The notes: a model not told the origin generated them from the letters alone. Counted from the first letter of the stretch, positions 20,784 through 33,564 are shown. The stretch: 64,000 nucleotides of DNA from Sporodiniella umbellata (GCA_025677835.1 JAIXMR010000056.1:1-64000), one strand, 5' to 3'. Numbers and translations: made by a program.

Positions 20784-23105
20784 TTATACAAGATGTGCTG
20801 CAAAGAAAAAAGAAAAAGAAAACATATGAGTAAAACATATAGATTAGCTTCAAATTTACCTTCTACAGGGCAAAGCAAATGTGATTTGTCTTCTACAGCT
20901 ACTTGGTGCAGTCTATTTCTGTATCTATATTCCACAAACAATGTCTTCTTTTCTCCCAAACAGGGATCGTAAAATCCAAGAATATTTGTCTAAAACACAA
21001 ACATGAGTATAAAGTAAATCTTTGGACAGTTGTACCTTTGAATGGCCGCCTGGGATTGTCAATCGGGAATCATGAACCAAGGTCTGAACAACAACAGTAA
21101 CGTCAATTTGCTGCTCAGTATCCAAGTTGCCATAAATGGCTTTCACAATAACTAATCCATTTGTCTTGCTTTCTTCCTGTTTCTTTTTTCTTTCTGAAAT
21201 GTCTTCCATCAGTGATTGTGCATCCAACGCTTCTCGTTTTCTATTTTCGAGATACTCTTTGTGCTCTTCTCTCAAGTGTTGAATTTTTCTAACAATAATA
21301 ATTAGAACCTGCATTTCACATCATATATTAATATTTTTACTCTTGAAGTTTTTGATGTCTTCTTGGTTTCAATACAAATTGGTCCAATGCTACGGCCAAA
21401 GAAGCGGGAATAAAGGCTCCAAAAAAGGCTAATCGCAGATCGAATTCTGGGGAAAGAATGATTGGTAATGTTACTTTCTGTCCTAGGCGAGAGAATCTAT
21501 TTTTTTTTAATTAATAACCCTATTTATTTCTACGCGTACACAGACATATATATATATATGTATATATATTCCATACCTGAATTTAACTATAACACCCGCT
21601 GCTAATCCACATTCCAAGGTTAACCCAACCCTTGCATGTGTCGTCAGCTTATGCTCACTACCAATGCTAGCAGCCAATCCTCCCTGGGTGGATACCAAAC
21701 AGGATACGTTTAGCCTTGCTTGGTTAGGCAATTTATATTTATAGTCGCCTGCAATATGACTATCCATGATGCCAGTCTAAAATTGGAGGTTATTTAAAGC
21801 TTTCCTCGGCAGTGTTTGTTTATACCTGAATTTCACCACTGTAGTTTCCAGACTTATTGGCTCCTGCCAAACCAAGTGTAACAGATGACCTATCCATTTT
21901 TCTAGATATATCCCCTCCCCATCCAAAGATAGAATATTCGCCAGTGCGGTACGTGATGTACCCTGATGTAGCTGCATACAATCGACGCCCAGCCGTGATA
22001 GAGAGTACAGGTGGATCATATGGTGAGTTGAGCTGAGCTGTGGTATTGATAAAACTGTCGGATGAAAGAGAGTAAAAAGTCTTGAGCGAAAGAATTCTTG
22101 GTTTCAACAACGTTGCTGTCAACTAGTAACTCTTTTGTTAGAGATTGTTCTGTTCTTTCTTTTTTTTTTTTTTGTCTTGTTTTTATATCGTACTTCTCCT
22201 GTCAATTGAGGCGATACTGTATGACGAATTGTGCCCATCAGATTCCCTCCACCCATTCCTGATCTGGATAACATAGACCCTCCAACAACAGCCGTGGTTT
22301 GCGGTCCAATTTGCGTCTGATAAAGTTATTAAATGTTTCCCGTATTTCTGTCTTTACCTGAAATGAGTGTCTCATAAATAGCTGTTGAACCTGTGTCTTG
22401 GCTAATTTGCTCCAAGGCATTTTTCGCTTAGGTTTTACTGGGTCGCCACCAAATCCAGTGAAGGCAGGTGGTTCATAGGTGTCTAATACTTGGCTGGCAT
22501 CCAGCGTCAACTGGTATTCACTAACTGAACGGACCAAATTTTCAAGGTCCTGCTCTCTTTTTCTTTTGGCTTGTTTTTCGTATTCGTCTCGCAACTAAAG
22601 ATTGATGGTGGATTAAATGCATGGTTCGTTTATATAGCGTCAAACCTCTTCTGTTGATTTATATCTAGGCCCTACATCCCATGACGCCGTCAGACCTTCT
22701 TCGCCATAGGTGTCGTAGATAATTCGTTTTTTTGGATCCATCAAAACTGGTATTTTGTAAATTTGTGCGCGGTCTTTTTTTTATCATTTTTGTTTTATTT
22801 ACCTTCATAGGCAGTCTGAATTACCTGAAACCGTGATTCGGCTTTCTGCTTTTTTTCAGCATCGGTGTGCTTGTCTGGATGGAAAAAGCGACATAGTTTT
22901 TTATAGGATTCTTTGATTTCCTCTTCTGTTGCCTATGACAGATAGTAAGTTTACCGCAATCTTACTTTTAGTCTACCTTTCTGGAGATGTTCAAAACTCC
23001 ATAGAAATCAGTAGAGGAAGGCGCTAACTCGGTCTCTAGCTTTTTTAGCTCATCCTCTTCCGCTAGCACGTCTCCTTCGTGCCCTTGATAATCGTAAGGA
23101 TCCAT
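20784..23105 (-). CDS. DNAJC11-like J-domain protein
   Basis: DNAJC11 in animals is a mitochondrial outer-membrane-associated J protein that interacts with the MICOS/MIB cristae complex. The start at 23105 gives MDPYDYQGHEGD. The J domain spans about residues 35-105: DFYGVLNISRKATEEEIKE, the HPD motif in FFHPDKHTD, and a YDTYGEEGL end. A central beta-rich region follows, and then the C-terminal DUF3395 block with NGLVIVKAIYGNL, DVTVVVQTLVHDSRL, LGFYDPCLGEKKTLFVEYRY and LHQVAVEDKSHL. About ten exons give 560-590 residues, close to the human 559. The last exon is uncertain: the phase-correct reading ends PVEAHLV at 20784. The family is clear; mitochondrial location is inherited from the family. 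Confidence 0.92.
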
Positions 23106-23176
23106 TTGCTGCGATTTGTAAGAAACAAGGGTCAAAAGAAGGAAAAATTACAAAATAGAAAAAAGTCACAGCCAAT

Positions 23177-23893
23177 TTATTGTTTCAAGACAATGGTCTC
23201 CATACAGTTTCCCATCTTAATGTATAAACGAGTTATGCGAAAAGTTTGATGAACCAACTCTTCTCTAAGACTTTCTGATATTTTTGGTATTGATTTTTCA
23301 ATCAATTCTATATTGGAAGAGGAGGCAATACTAGCATGAAATCTTGGAGGCTATAAACACTGAGTCTAAAGTTGTTTTTTTTCTGCACCACCTACCTGAT
23401 AAAAAGCTTCTTTACTAAAGCTATGCATAACTCGATCTACTTTTTCCATGCATTTATAAAACTAGGAAACCAGAATAAGATTCGCAAAACATCAAACCAT
23501 ATTTTTCTTGTCTGTTCTATTTACCTCATTGTACCCTTGGCCAACTTCAAATGTCAAAAAAGCCCGCGTTTTATGATCATTTATCAGACATGACGGTTGG
23601 GCAAAAGAGAAGGTGAATTGTTTCATGGAGGATAGATTATGTCTAATCTTTCGGGTGAAGGGTTCAAGCTGAATTTTTTTAAAGAACACAGTTTTACTCA
23701 GACTTATGTGTTGTTCTGGGATTTCTTCCAAACAATCAAGGTCTTTCAAAAAGCTTGCCTTTTCGCTCTCTACGTCTACCTTAGCATACACATAAGTTGC
23801 CCAACTGTTTTCTTTATGTGGCACGGCACGTTGCCTTCCATTAGACACTTGTAAAATTGAAGGAGGGTCAAAGAACGATGAAAGCTTTGGCAT
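23177..23893 (-). CDS. USB1-like U6 snRNA phosphodiesterase
   Basis: USB1 trims the 3' oligo-U tail of U6 snRNA in the nucleus and belongs to the 2H phosphoesterases. Three exons give about 220 residues. The N-terminus has GRQRAVPHKENSWATYVYAK, matching the RxxPHxxGNWATHVYV block of human USB1. Both catalytic HxS motifs are present: PEQHISLSKTV and, in the last exon, FHASIASS. The intervening FYKCMEKVDRVMHSFSKEAFYQ corresponds to human VSEVDRVMEEFNLTTFYQ. The stop is at 23177-23179. It is head-to-head with the MEA1-like gene, with 417 bp between the starts. Confidence 0.92.
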
Positions 23894-24310
23894 TTTTTGT
23901 CTTTCTCTAGATGTGGGCCCAATAAGCTATTGTGACCGAAAAAAAAATACTACGCTACGTCTTTTCTTCACCCTCCAAGGGCCTTTTCCGGCAATTCTGT
24001 TCTTCATCAGACGATGATTCGTACTCTACTAAAGAGTTCATGTCGGGAAAGAAAAACCAGAATCCTTTCTTTTTAATTCTACTTATTTGTCCCGTTTCGA
24101 TTTTTTTTTTCCTAAAAAAAAGAATGGTGGGAAGAAAATCAATCAAATAAACAAAGGGAGGATGAGTAAGTTTGTTATAGTGATTATAAGGTGTGTTGTT
24201 GGTTCTTTGGTGAGCGTACATAAACTGATATTAAACAACCGACTTTTGTCTCTCGATCCAAATATAGGAACCAATTTGTGACCGGGACTCTTTTTTTTCT
24301 TGCTTTGATT
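23894..24310. promoter_or_regulatory. Divergent promoter region (USB1-like / MEA1-like)
   Basis: The stretch holds no supported gene, although short frames cross it on both strands. As the only sequence between two divergent starts, it should contain both promoters. No clear TATA box was recognised. Confidence 0.5.
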
Positions 24311-24822
24311 ATGAGTGAAGGTATAAAGTACACCAGAAAAGAAAAGAGAGACACTGATATAGTTGAATTAGAAACAGAGCAAATCAAAGAGTTTACAAGA
24401 CAACTTGAAGGTTTTTTTCTATTGAATACAAGAAGTTGCCTTTTTTAAAATAAAATAGTAGTTCATATTGAGTCTGATGAAGAAGTAGAAGAAAGCTTTG
24501 GCTACCAACAACTACCGCAGGATGAAGACGAGTGCTGGGAGCAACTGGAGTCAGACAACGAAGAATCCAATGGTCCTATGCAAATTGAGCTAGAACCTTC
24601 ACATAGAATTGATTCAGGTAGAAATAATGAGGCTAGTGCGAACACTAAAAATGAAATAGAAACATGTGACTTGATTAAATCCATTATGAGTAAGGTACAG
24701 TTATCCGAACAGGCCATCCCAGGTAAACCAAATTTGGGACAATACTGAATTCTAATACGTTAATAGATTGGGCAAAACAAATTCCAGAGTCCTCATGGTT
24801 GCCTCGTACAGAGGAAAAATAA
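24311..24822 (+). CDS. MEA1-like (male-enhanced antigen 1 family) protein
   Basis: A small acidic protein of unknown biochemical role. Three exons start at MSEGIKYTRKEKR. The middle exon carries an acidic SDEEVEESFGYQQLPQDEDE stretch, resembling the GYSYQPLNQDPEQEE element of human MEA1. The C-terminal part (LIKSIMSKVQLSEQAIPDWAKQIPESSW) lines up with human [27 protein letters not shown]. It ends with TAA at 24820-24822. The first intron uses a GTTTTT donor and an acceptor at TAAAATAG, and the phases work (G+TA gives Val after Glu). The match rests on two short motifs, so confidence is moderate. Confidence 0.72.
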
Positions 24823-25271
24823 CAAAGATTGTGAGTCTTTTTTCAAAAAAAAAAAAAAAAAAAAAAAAAAACTATATGTATTCCCTCGTCGAATAAAATA
24901 ACAACGGACGGAATTTCAATCACGGTGATTTTCCTCTGAATCCGACCCAACGAATGGTACTGAGCAGCTATTTTTACAAAGCATTTACTCGCTTGTACTC
25001 TAGGAGCATACGGTTTTTTATGTTATAAAATGATAGTTTTGCAAAACAATAGTACTTGTTTTTGGTTTTTGGCTCAAAAAGGTGACCAATAAATAAATAA
25101 AAAATTCCACTTAAAGCTGTGATTGGTTATAGTAACGTAACGTTTTGACCCTCTTAAATCCCCCTCTTTTTTGCTTTCGCTCTTCTTTTCTTTTAGCTCT
25201 TTATTAAAAAAAATACCAATTAATACAAAGGTAGATATAAAAATACTGTCACGAGCTAATTTACCTTTTAG
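24823..25271 (+). promoter_or_regulatory. Upstream region of the NHP6-like gene
   Basis: The stretch holds a 28-bp A tract near 24845-24871, then an inverted CCAAT box (GATTGGTTAT at about 25122-25131), some 145 bp before the NHP6-like ATG. The rest is pyrimidine-rich leader sequence. No other gene was seen. Confidence 0.45.
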
Positions 25272-25728
25272 ATGGTCAAAGAAACTACCAAGGTTACCAA
25301 AGCCATTTCTGAAGACGATAAAAAAGCCCGTGGCAAAAAAGCAGCTAGCGGTCCCAAACGTGGTTTATCCGCGTATATGTTTTTTTCCAAAGACCAACGT
25401 GCAACTGTAAAAGAGCAAAATCCAGATGCAACATTTGGTAAATCTTTCTAAACAAAATTAAACACAAGGTACTTATTGAGCTACAGGCAAAATCGGTAAG
25501 CTCTTGGGTGAGAAGTGGAAGAGCATGAGTGATGCAGATAAGAAGGTAAGAAAAACAAAAAGGAACAAGTTGTTTACGGCAACTGAATAGACGTACAATG
25601 ATATGGCTGCTGCAGACAAACAGCGCTACGAAACCGAGAAGGCTGCTGTTGTAAGTGCTTAGTTGGCAGATAGCAACATAAACGATTGCTTACCCCATAT
25701 TTCTTACAGGAAAAATAAATTTGCTCAA
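25272..25728 (+). CDS. NHP6-like HMG-box chromatin protein
   Basis: A small non-histone protein that bends DNA and assists nucleosome remodelling (a FACT partner in yeast). Four exons encode about 95-100 residues; exon 1 is 25272-25437. A basic N-terminus (DDKKARGKKAASGPKRGLSA) leads into one HMG box: AYMFFSKDQRATVKEQNPDA, then GKIGKLLGEKWKSMSDADK, then YNDMAAADKQRYETEKAAV. The C-terminus ends EK* with TAA at 25726-25728. Trp, Tyr and Lys positions of the HMG fold are conserved. The phase of each junction is consistent. There is no acidic tail, as in yeast Nhp6. Confidence 0.95.
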
Positions 25729-28547
25729 TACATTTTACACTTTAGTTTTTTGTTTATTTCATTGCTTTTTCATTTTTTTAATTTTTTTTTAAGAGATAGC
25801 GAAAAGGAGAGAGCCCTGGCTGAAAAAGTCATGCACAGGAGAAGAAAAGTGAATAGCGCTAACAAAATGTAGTGAGCAAGTTTATTTCCAGTTTCAATTT
25901 TATTGAGAGATTTTTTTCAGAGATGTGTACACATTTTAAATGGTGAAATATGTTCTGATGAAAAAAAAAAAAGGAGAAAACGGAAAAGAGGGAATTTTCT
26001 CTATTCTTGTAGATTTCGGTATATTAGAACTGTTTTGTTTTTACAGACAGACAATTTTTAATGTGCCGTTAAAATCCACTGATAAACCTTGTTACCCCTT
26101 TATGTTGTACCCTCAGGTGTTAATCCAGCTATAGCTGTCTCAAAGCGGATACTAACTTATGTCACAAGTATATTGGGTTGACCGCTACTTTTGGATAAAA
26201 CTGATAAGCACTCTATAGTTCATTAGCTTATACAAGCGCATATTTCAAAAAGTACTTAAGAGCATGTACGTTTTACTTTATGTATGAACAAGCAAACAGC
26301 TTGTAATATTTAAAATGCAGGTATTCAAGCCGTTATTTTTTTGGACACATATCTATATATAGCCTAAGCTCTAATATCAAAGATTTTTTTTTACCGCTGT
26401 AAATCCCTGAGTATATCAAAATGTCCCTAGTATTAAAGTTTATTTCAAAACATAATGCACAAATTGCTCTACCGAATGCAAACACCCTAAAGCATAGCCC
26501 CATTTAAATCGCTATCTAAATATTTTGCTCTCCGGATCTCAGTAGCCAAAAAATCTTGTAGAGGGGATCTAGACTGTAGTGGATAGTACTAACAATACTA
26601 GATGGAACACAAAAGCATATTTTATATCTCATAGTACAGAGTTCTTTTTTTTCTATATACATCCTAATATATTCAATAATAATTCATTAGTGTTTATTAT
26701 TCTCTGTAAACTTGTTACTTTCAAAAAAAAAAAACATGTCAGCTTCATCCAGAGTTTATATTTCAGCTTTACGAACACGCTCTTCTCGTAGCCCAAGGTT
26801 CGCTTTTAAGTAACCCAAAGCTTGTTTTTGCACCTCAAGTTCGTTTTTGTATCACAAACATCCGCTTTTTTTTCATGCAATGAGTTGCGAAGAAGAGTTT
26901 GACCCTTACAGAATAATCTCTCCAATAACAGTATCGATGTCGACAGCACTAAGGCTGTTTTTTAGCTCAAGTTACGAAAAAATTGACATCAACATAGAAG
27001 AAATTTCAGAATTATTGGCTATAAAACCGCCAATACAAATATAAAGCATACTGTAAAAAGCAGAAGCTAGCTTGTTATCGTTTTGTTCAGGTCAAGGTAT
27101 GGAAAGCTGTCACTTTAGCTTGAAAGATGCAAGGCAAGCTCGTACTACTCAAGAGCGGGTAAGTATCTTAAAGAGAAACATAGTAGGAGTATTTTTACCG
27201 GAAATAAACGAATGTGTCAAATATGGAGTCGTCGCAACCTCAAAAAGAGCATAAAAAGTACTTGGAACAGTTTACTGACAACTATCTTTAAGTGACCAAA
27301 TAAGATGCAGTAAAGGCTATGAGGATTTTATTCTACACCATTTCTAAAGAGGCAGTGATATACCCAGTAGCGGTAAGTAATGGTGAAAAGTATCACTAAT
27401 GGCTTAAAAAGTGGATGTAGACTAAAGGTTTAAGCTTTCTTAAAAGTAGTGTCTCTGTAGAGGTCGTTGATATCAATATTGATACAATAAGTCTTAGTTT
27501 ACACTTACTTGGAGTTAAACATTGACAAATAAAGTAGCAAGTACCAGTGCATCTTCGTACACGACTTTAGAACCATTGAGACTCGAGGTATTGCTTCAGT
27601 TGAAACAAAAAAAAATCCATAACCCCAAAAAAATATACTTGGTTAAAGTAAAACAAAGACTACAGGTACGCCATCATCAAAACAGTGGGCAAAAGCAATA
27701 CTATTGATCTCATTGAGTTGCATCATGCTGTTGCTAAAAGAAATCTGATAATGTGGAACGCGTAGACATTTGTACTTTTTGAGAACGCCTTAAGACTAGT
27801 ATAAAGCCGGCAATTAAAAAAGTAGCCTTAACATAAGAAAACCGCAAAAACGTCGAAAGAGAAAAAATACTTTGTCGCTAGCTTTTAGCCTAAAGGAGTT
27901 TTTTACAGCCTAAGCTGAGACAAAAAGGGCAGCTAACATTTTCATTTTGTTTGCTTTCTAACAAAAAAGCAAAATGTATTCAAGATTTTCAATGAAGAGA
28001 AAACCATTTCAAAATGCTTGACAGTATGTACTATCATATTTTCTCACAGCTTTAAAACGTAAAACAAGATCTACTTCAGACTATACTTTAGTCTTGATGT
28101 TTTCTACTGCTTTATGTTTATTTGTAATATGGGAAATGTTTTTTTAAAATTTCTTCGTTAAGCTAATTAAATACTTAACTATCTAATAACGAAAACTATT
28201 GCTCTCCTATACGATACATAGTGGAAAACATAACTAAGCTTGATTTGATTGAGTTTCAAATTACTTCCCTTTGAAATTTGAAGGGTACTCTCTTTTAAAT
28301 GTCAAGAGTCTCGGGTTTTTTTAAGCCATTCAAATACCTTTATTGACCTCTAAAAAATTATACAGAGTCGATAAATAGTAGCAGAAGTAGCTCAAATCGA
28401 AGTTGAATACAGCTTCTATCAAAAGTAGATACCCAAATGTGAGCGTTTTAATGGAAAATATATCTTTTTGAACACGTGACTGTGGTGCATGAAGATTGTT
28501 CCTTTGCTGTTTTTTTATTTCATTTTCTAGCTTTCTTATTCGTTGAC
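25729..28547. other. AT-rich gene-poor interval with decayed reading frames
   Basis: No intact gene. The stretch is AT-rich and stop-dense. Peptide fragments with coding-like composition appear at 26847-27044, 27072-27254 and 27522-27707 (+) and continue in the same direction to about 28450, interrupted by stops and frame changes. They have no recognised family. The segment could be an old gene or mobile element in decay. A small degenerate tandem repeat at 26792-26854 is listed separately. Confidence 0.5.
26792..26854 (+). repeat. Degenerate tandem repeat, three units of 20-22 bp
   Basis: Three consecutive units begin CCCAAGGTTCG, CCCAAAGCTTG and CTCAAGTTCG, each followed by a T-rich second half (units 26792-26813, 26814-26833, 26834-26854). 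Spacing and the CCAAG-TTCG-TTTTT pattern recur despite substitutions. No function is evident. Confidence 0.6.
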
Positions 28548-31500
28548 ATGTTTATTGAATTTGAGCCCTTTGAACCCTATGGAAAAGGGATCTTGAAGAA
28601 CAGACAATTCTTGGTGGGAGACACTGATCCGGGATCTGCTCCTCCAGATTCCTCAGTATACATGTTCAGCTCAGCATTGATTAGCCATCGCATAATAGAC
28701 ACTAGTGATGCACTTGGTCTTGATCAGGAAGTTTATGTTTACGAAAAGACTGTTGTTTGGAGCCGAGGAGGGCATGTTGTTCAAATCATGGATTTCAGCT
28801 CAGAAAAACAGTGTATTCAAGAGATCGTCTTTGCTCAGTTTCTATGGCCTTCAGATAAAAAAGAGATCCACAGAGCCTTATGCATTGTATTCAGAAATAT
28901 GATAAGAGTATGTAGAGAAGACGCGCCTAGCATTACTTGTCATTTGCCGTTTGATATTGGTCAAGTGACACCTTTAGATATTGGATTGATATTAAGCAAA
29001 AAATACCCCCTTGAACCCACCAGAAAGGCACCTTTAACTTTATCCGAGTCTTCGATAGTAACCATCACAAACCCGCTACGCGATGCCTGCTCAGTCAGAT
29101 TTGAGAATATGAGACGTAAGGACCTGGTTGTGTCCCCTTTGCAAACTGTTCTTTTTGCTACAGCTGAAGCATCCAAAACCGGAAGACTTCCTATCATTGT
29201 TACACGTGGAGCCAAAGATAATAAGCACTACGTTTGGACTTACGAGAGGCTAAAGAGTGAAGAATCAGACAGCCCTTCTAAGCCTACTCTTCAGCCTAAG
29301 AGAAAAAGATCGGCTGATCCTATACCAAGCTCTATAAAAAGAAAACGCAGCAACATTTCATACAAAAATAAAGAAGAGCTATTTTCAGAGAGCGTGTCAC
29401 CCGAGGAAAGCGTTGTGGATGAGGATATACCCTTTGCAATATTAGACTCTAGCGAAATTTCAATTCGATTATTGTGGAAAGAGACATTCGATAAAAAGTA
29501 CAATATTGCATTTGAGTCTATTGCAAAGCAGACACAAAACTCATCTATTTACATCTCATAGGTCTGCCACAAAACTAAAACAAGCAAGTAGCATAAGGTC
29601 CGACGCGTTCTTGGTTCATAGCTTGAGTGGCGAAGAATTGATCTGTATTATGAACTATCCATTAGAGAGCCTACAGCTTGTCAACTTGGACAAAGCGGAT
29701 TATTCAGCAAACCAGTGCATTGAATTTAAAGCTTGCGCTAAAGGAGCTATACCGGTTTACGCCACTAGAGACAAATATATCGACTTACTCATCTTGGACT
29801 CTCATAGCAACCTTCAGCTACTTATTGACACGCACCTCAACGCTAAAATGGCTATTCCATCTCTCCCTTCTGCCACACCAACAGAAATTTTATACCCGGT
29901 TCATGAACGCTTCACTGTCCAGTACAGTAACGGCCAATCACGCAGATACACTTTGAATTTACGTCCTAAATCTACACTTGTTCGTGATTGTTTGGTTGCT
30001 ATTGACTGTGGCTCGACAAACAGCTTTCCGATGATTTGGACTCGATACTTGGAGCTGAATTTTTTGTCAAGCGTAGATACAGATATGAATGAATGGGCCC
30101 TTTTTACTATTACCCTTCTCTCTTTTTTAAAGCTCAAGCGATGCTTGGTCACAAAGGCTTCCGGAGATGAAGCCAGACAGCCCATACCCTCTCAATGGAT
30201 TGAACAAGCATTTCAAGAGCGGGACAAAGAATTGAAAAAATACAAGGATCTCACCTCGCTTTCCATGATGGCCCTTGTAGAGATTGTTCATAGTTTACAC
30301 GTTGTGTATGAAGACTATAGGATCAAAAAGTCAACGATGAGGCATGCGAATCCACTGGGCTATCTTTTGATTCAACTTTGCTCGATCTTGAATAGCAAAG
30401 AATGGGTAAGCTATTATCGGAATCAGGGGTTTGATACCAAGTGGGTACATCCATGTAAGAAAAAAAAAAAAAGGGGGGGATAGAGAGAGACAGAGAAAGA
30501 GGGGGGTTCTATATAGCTTTTTTAGACTGATGCATGCAGCCTAGTGGAATTTATGAATGGTGAAGTCCGAGAGATATTTAGTGAGCCTCTGAATTTTCAA
30601 ACATGCTTAAAAAGAATGATAAACAACACCGTACCCAAACCGACGCTATTAAGGTTTCTGGGTGTCAATGCTTTAGAGCCTACATTATTTCACTATACAG
30701 ACACTTACGCTCGTACACTTAAGAAGCTATGGCCCATCTACGGTGTGATGAAGGATCAAATTGGTGACGAGGAGGCAGTGATGAGACGAATCGTCGACGA
30801 AGGTATCACTCGGCAAGATATCGAAATGATGAACGAAGAGATAGCCTCCCTCCTTTTGGAAGTCCTTAACCGATTGAAAACAAACCCCTCACTCGGATGG
30901 AGTGTGGACTACTATAAACTGATTGAAAGAAACGACATTTATGAACAGCTAGAGATCAAGACCAAGAAGTGCGATCCCAATACAGATAGATTGAAACTAT
31001 CTTTTTTTGAGGTAAAAAAGAAGTCTTGAGACTTACTTGTTTGAACGTTACTATAGAATTATGAAGCACGCATGGGGATGAACGATTTTATAAAGAATCT
31101 AGATCCTGTTCGCACCTGCGCTTATGAATCGGATAGGCTCAACAACGAAATTGAACGACTGAGATTTGGATTTGATCGATCAATTGAAAAGGTACGAGTG
31201 ATGCTAGACGCTACTCGAGTACCTGATCGTTTTGTACCAGAAAGATCAGACCTTTCGTAAAGTATATGGAAAAAACGAACAGCAGTAATAACTAAGGTTG
31301 TATATTTTAGAGATGACGCGTTGGCTGAAAAGCACCAGGAACAGGTTTTGTTGGTAGCTCAGAGAACGATTGCGCTTGCTACAGGAAGAGGGATTTTTGC
31401 TTTTGGCACACATGTACCTGATCTGACCTTGGATCTGCCTACAGAGACAATGACTCTTTCTGCCAAGATCCAGCCCTTGTGTACGGTTGTTCAGTTAGAA

Positions 31501-33216
31501 GATGACAGTATACCGATCGAGGTGCTGGTTTGGCCTAAATTTCACAACGGGGTAGCTACTGGACTCCGTATTTCGCCCAGTAGCGACGTTGACGAATCGT
31601 GGATCAACTATTGTTTCCCAAAAGATCTTACAGTTGAGCACGGAGGCACTTTACTTGGTATGGGGCTTGTTGGTATCTTGAAGAAACTGCCAGTAGAACA
31701 TTGGGTACGTTTTATCACCCACACTTGCGAACCGGTATCCATTGGATTTCTTTTAGGTGTCGGTGTAAGCTATATGGGCACGCAACATCTGAATGTAATC
31801 AAGATCCTTGCTGTCCATATTCCGTCACTGATCGAAGAGACCGACGATGATTTTGAACACTCTAACCAGATCATGGCTACCAGTATACTAGGCATGGGCT
31901 TGGTCTATATGCAGTCATGCGATCGTCTGATGCTCTCTGCTATGATTCAAGAGCTTTGTAAAAACACATATACCAACCCATCCCTTCTTGAGTCAGACTA
32001 TGGCGTACGCTCATTGGCAGCAGGTTTTTCCATTGGGTTTATTGCTTTGGGTGCAGGCGGCCAGAGAAATCTCGAGGATCTAGAGTTGAGAAACACGCTC
32101 TACAAACTACTGTCAGGTCGCGATGGAGGTTCGCTTCAGCCCCCCTCACCTGCCCATGAGCATGGAGCCACGCTAGCCTTGGGCCTGATGTATCTTAAAA
32201 CAGAAAACAAGGTAGTCGCAGACCATATCGAACTTCCAGAGTCCAAGCTTTATCTCAAGATCATCCGACCTGACCTACTTTTGATTCGAACTATCGCCAA
32301 AAATCTGATTATGTGGAGCACTATCTGCCCCACCGAAGAATGGGTTGATGAGCAGATACCTTATTTCCTTCGAACCCCTTCCGGCGGCATGAACCAGGAG
32401 TCTGTGAAGCAAGCAAAATACAATATTATTGCGGGCGCCTGTCTTTGTCTCGGTCTACGCTATGCTGGATCCCAAGATGAAAGGGCACTCCAAGTGCTTT
32501 TGGCCAGACTAGACCTGTTTATCCGACTGGCACAAGCCATTGATGCCACACCTCAGGAGGCAGTGACCAAAAACACAGTAAGGGCTTGTATCAGTGTACT
32601 ATGTACTTCTGCTGCGATGGTTGCTGCTGGCTCTGGAAATCCTCGTGTGTTGCGTATTCTTCAGAAACTCTATGATACCCTAACGTCCAACACGTCTTAT
32701 GGAAGTCATATGGCCCTTAGTATGTCTCTGGGATTACTCTTTGTGGGTCTTGGGGGATATACACTCAAGACGACAAACCAATCGATTGCAGCTCTTTTAT
32801 GCGCTTTCTATCCTTTTTACCCTACTGATGCCCAAGACAATGACTGGCATCTTCAAACGTTTAGACATTTATGGGTAGTTGCGCTTGACTCCCGTTGGCT
32901 TCTTGCTGTTGACGTAGACCTCAAAAAGCCCTGCACTGTACCACTGCAACTAGAGATGTATGATGATCAGTGTAAAGAGGTATCTAAAAGAAGCCTACGC
33001 CAAGTAAGAGTAGAAGCGCCTGTGGTTGTTCCTGACTATAGTCTGATCAAGTCGATTCAGATCATGGACCACCAGTACTGGCCACTCTACATTGACGCAG
33101 CCTCTAATCAATATAGAGATTCCATCATGAACTCGGGCATAATCTATGTCAAGAAAAGGAAAAGTTCACCCAGGCTGAAAGAGGTAAATGATGATCTAAC
33201 AGCAGGATTTGTCTAA
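28548..33216 (+). CDS. apc1: Anaphase-promoting complex subunit 1 (APC1/Cut4)
   Basis: The largest scaffold subunit of the APC/C ubiquitin ligase. Five exons join in phase (28548-29497, 29562-30444, 30526-31011, 31057-31256, 31311-33216) to give 1,474 residues. The start at 28548 gives MFIEFEPFEPYGKG, matching the conserved FxPFG start; the frame upstream lacks an ATG. An N-terminal beta-propeller-like region contains a Lys/Ser-rich loop (about residues 260-310), a typical phospho-regulated insert. The last exon holds the PC-repeat domain with EHGGTLLGMGLVGILKKL, SIGFLLGVGVSYMGTQH, EHGATLALGLMYL and GLLFVGLGGYTL. The end (GIIYVKKRKSS) corresponds to a point well before the human C-terminus; human APC1 is 1,944 residues, while fission yeast Cut4 is about as short as this. 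Confidence 0.94.
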
Positions 33217-33564
33217 ACCCGAAATAGGAATCCCACAAACAGCTAGAATTTGAATTTTTATAAAAAGAATAAACACAAGATCTGATGGTGTATAGCTTCT
33301 ATAAGGCTTTTTTCATCTTCGAGGTCTTGATAAAAGGGAGCATCTGTAAAATGCCCTAGCCTAGTTTAGCTTTTGGAAATAGCTATTATAGGCCAAAGCC
33401 TCTGGTTTTAAAATGAGAGAATTTGAGCCAACCATCGGAAGAGAGTGTCAAGCCAAGCATCAAGGTCATCTGACACCAAGATTTTTAACCGTTGGCTTGG
33501 CTAGACAGAATTTTCCAATGTTTACATATTTTTGATTTTCTTTTACTTTTTTACGGATATTAAA
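33217..33564. other. Intergenic, APC1 to inhibitor gene
   Basis: The stretch contains the presumed APC1 3' UTR and the promoter of the next gene. I see no further APC1 exons and no other feature. Confidence 0.5.

Noticed and set aside
26792..26854. Short repeats considered as a CRISPR-like array
   Set aside because: Units are contiguous and degenerate with no unique spacers, and the genome is eukaryotic.
28476..28547. Longer N-terminus for APC1
   Set aside because: The extension has no ATG (it opens with GTG), and the family start motif follows the ATG at 28548.
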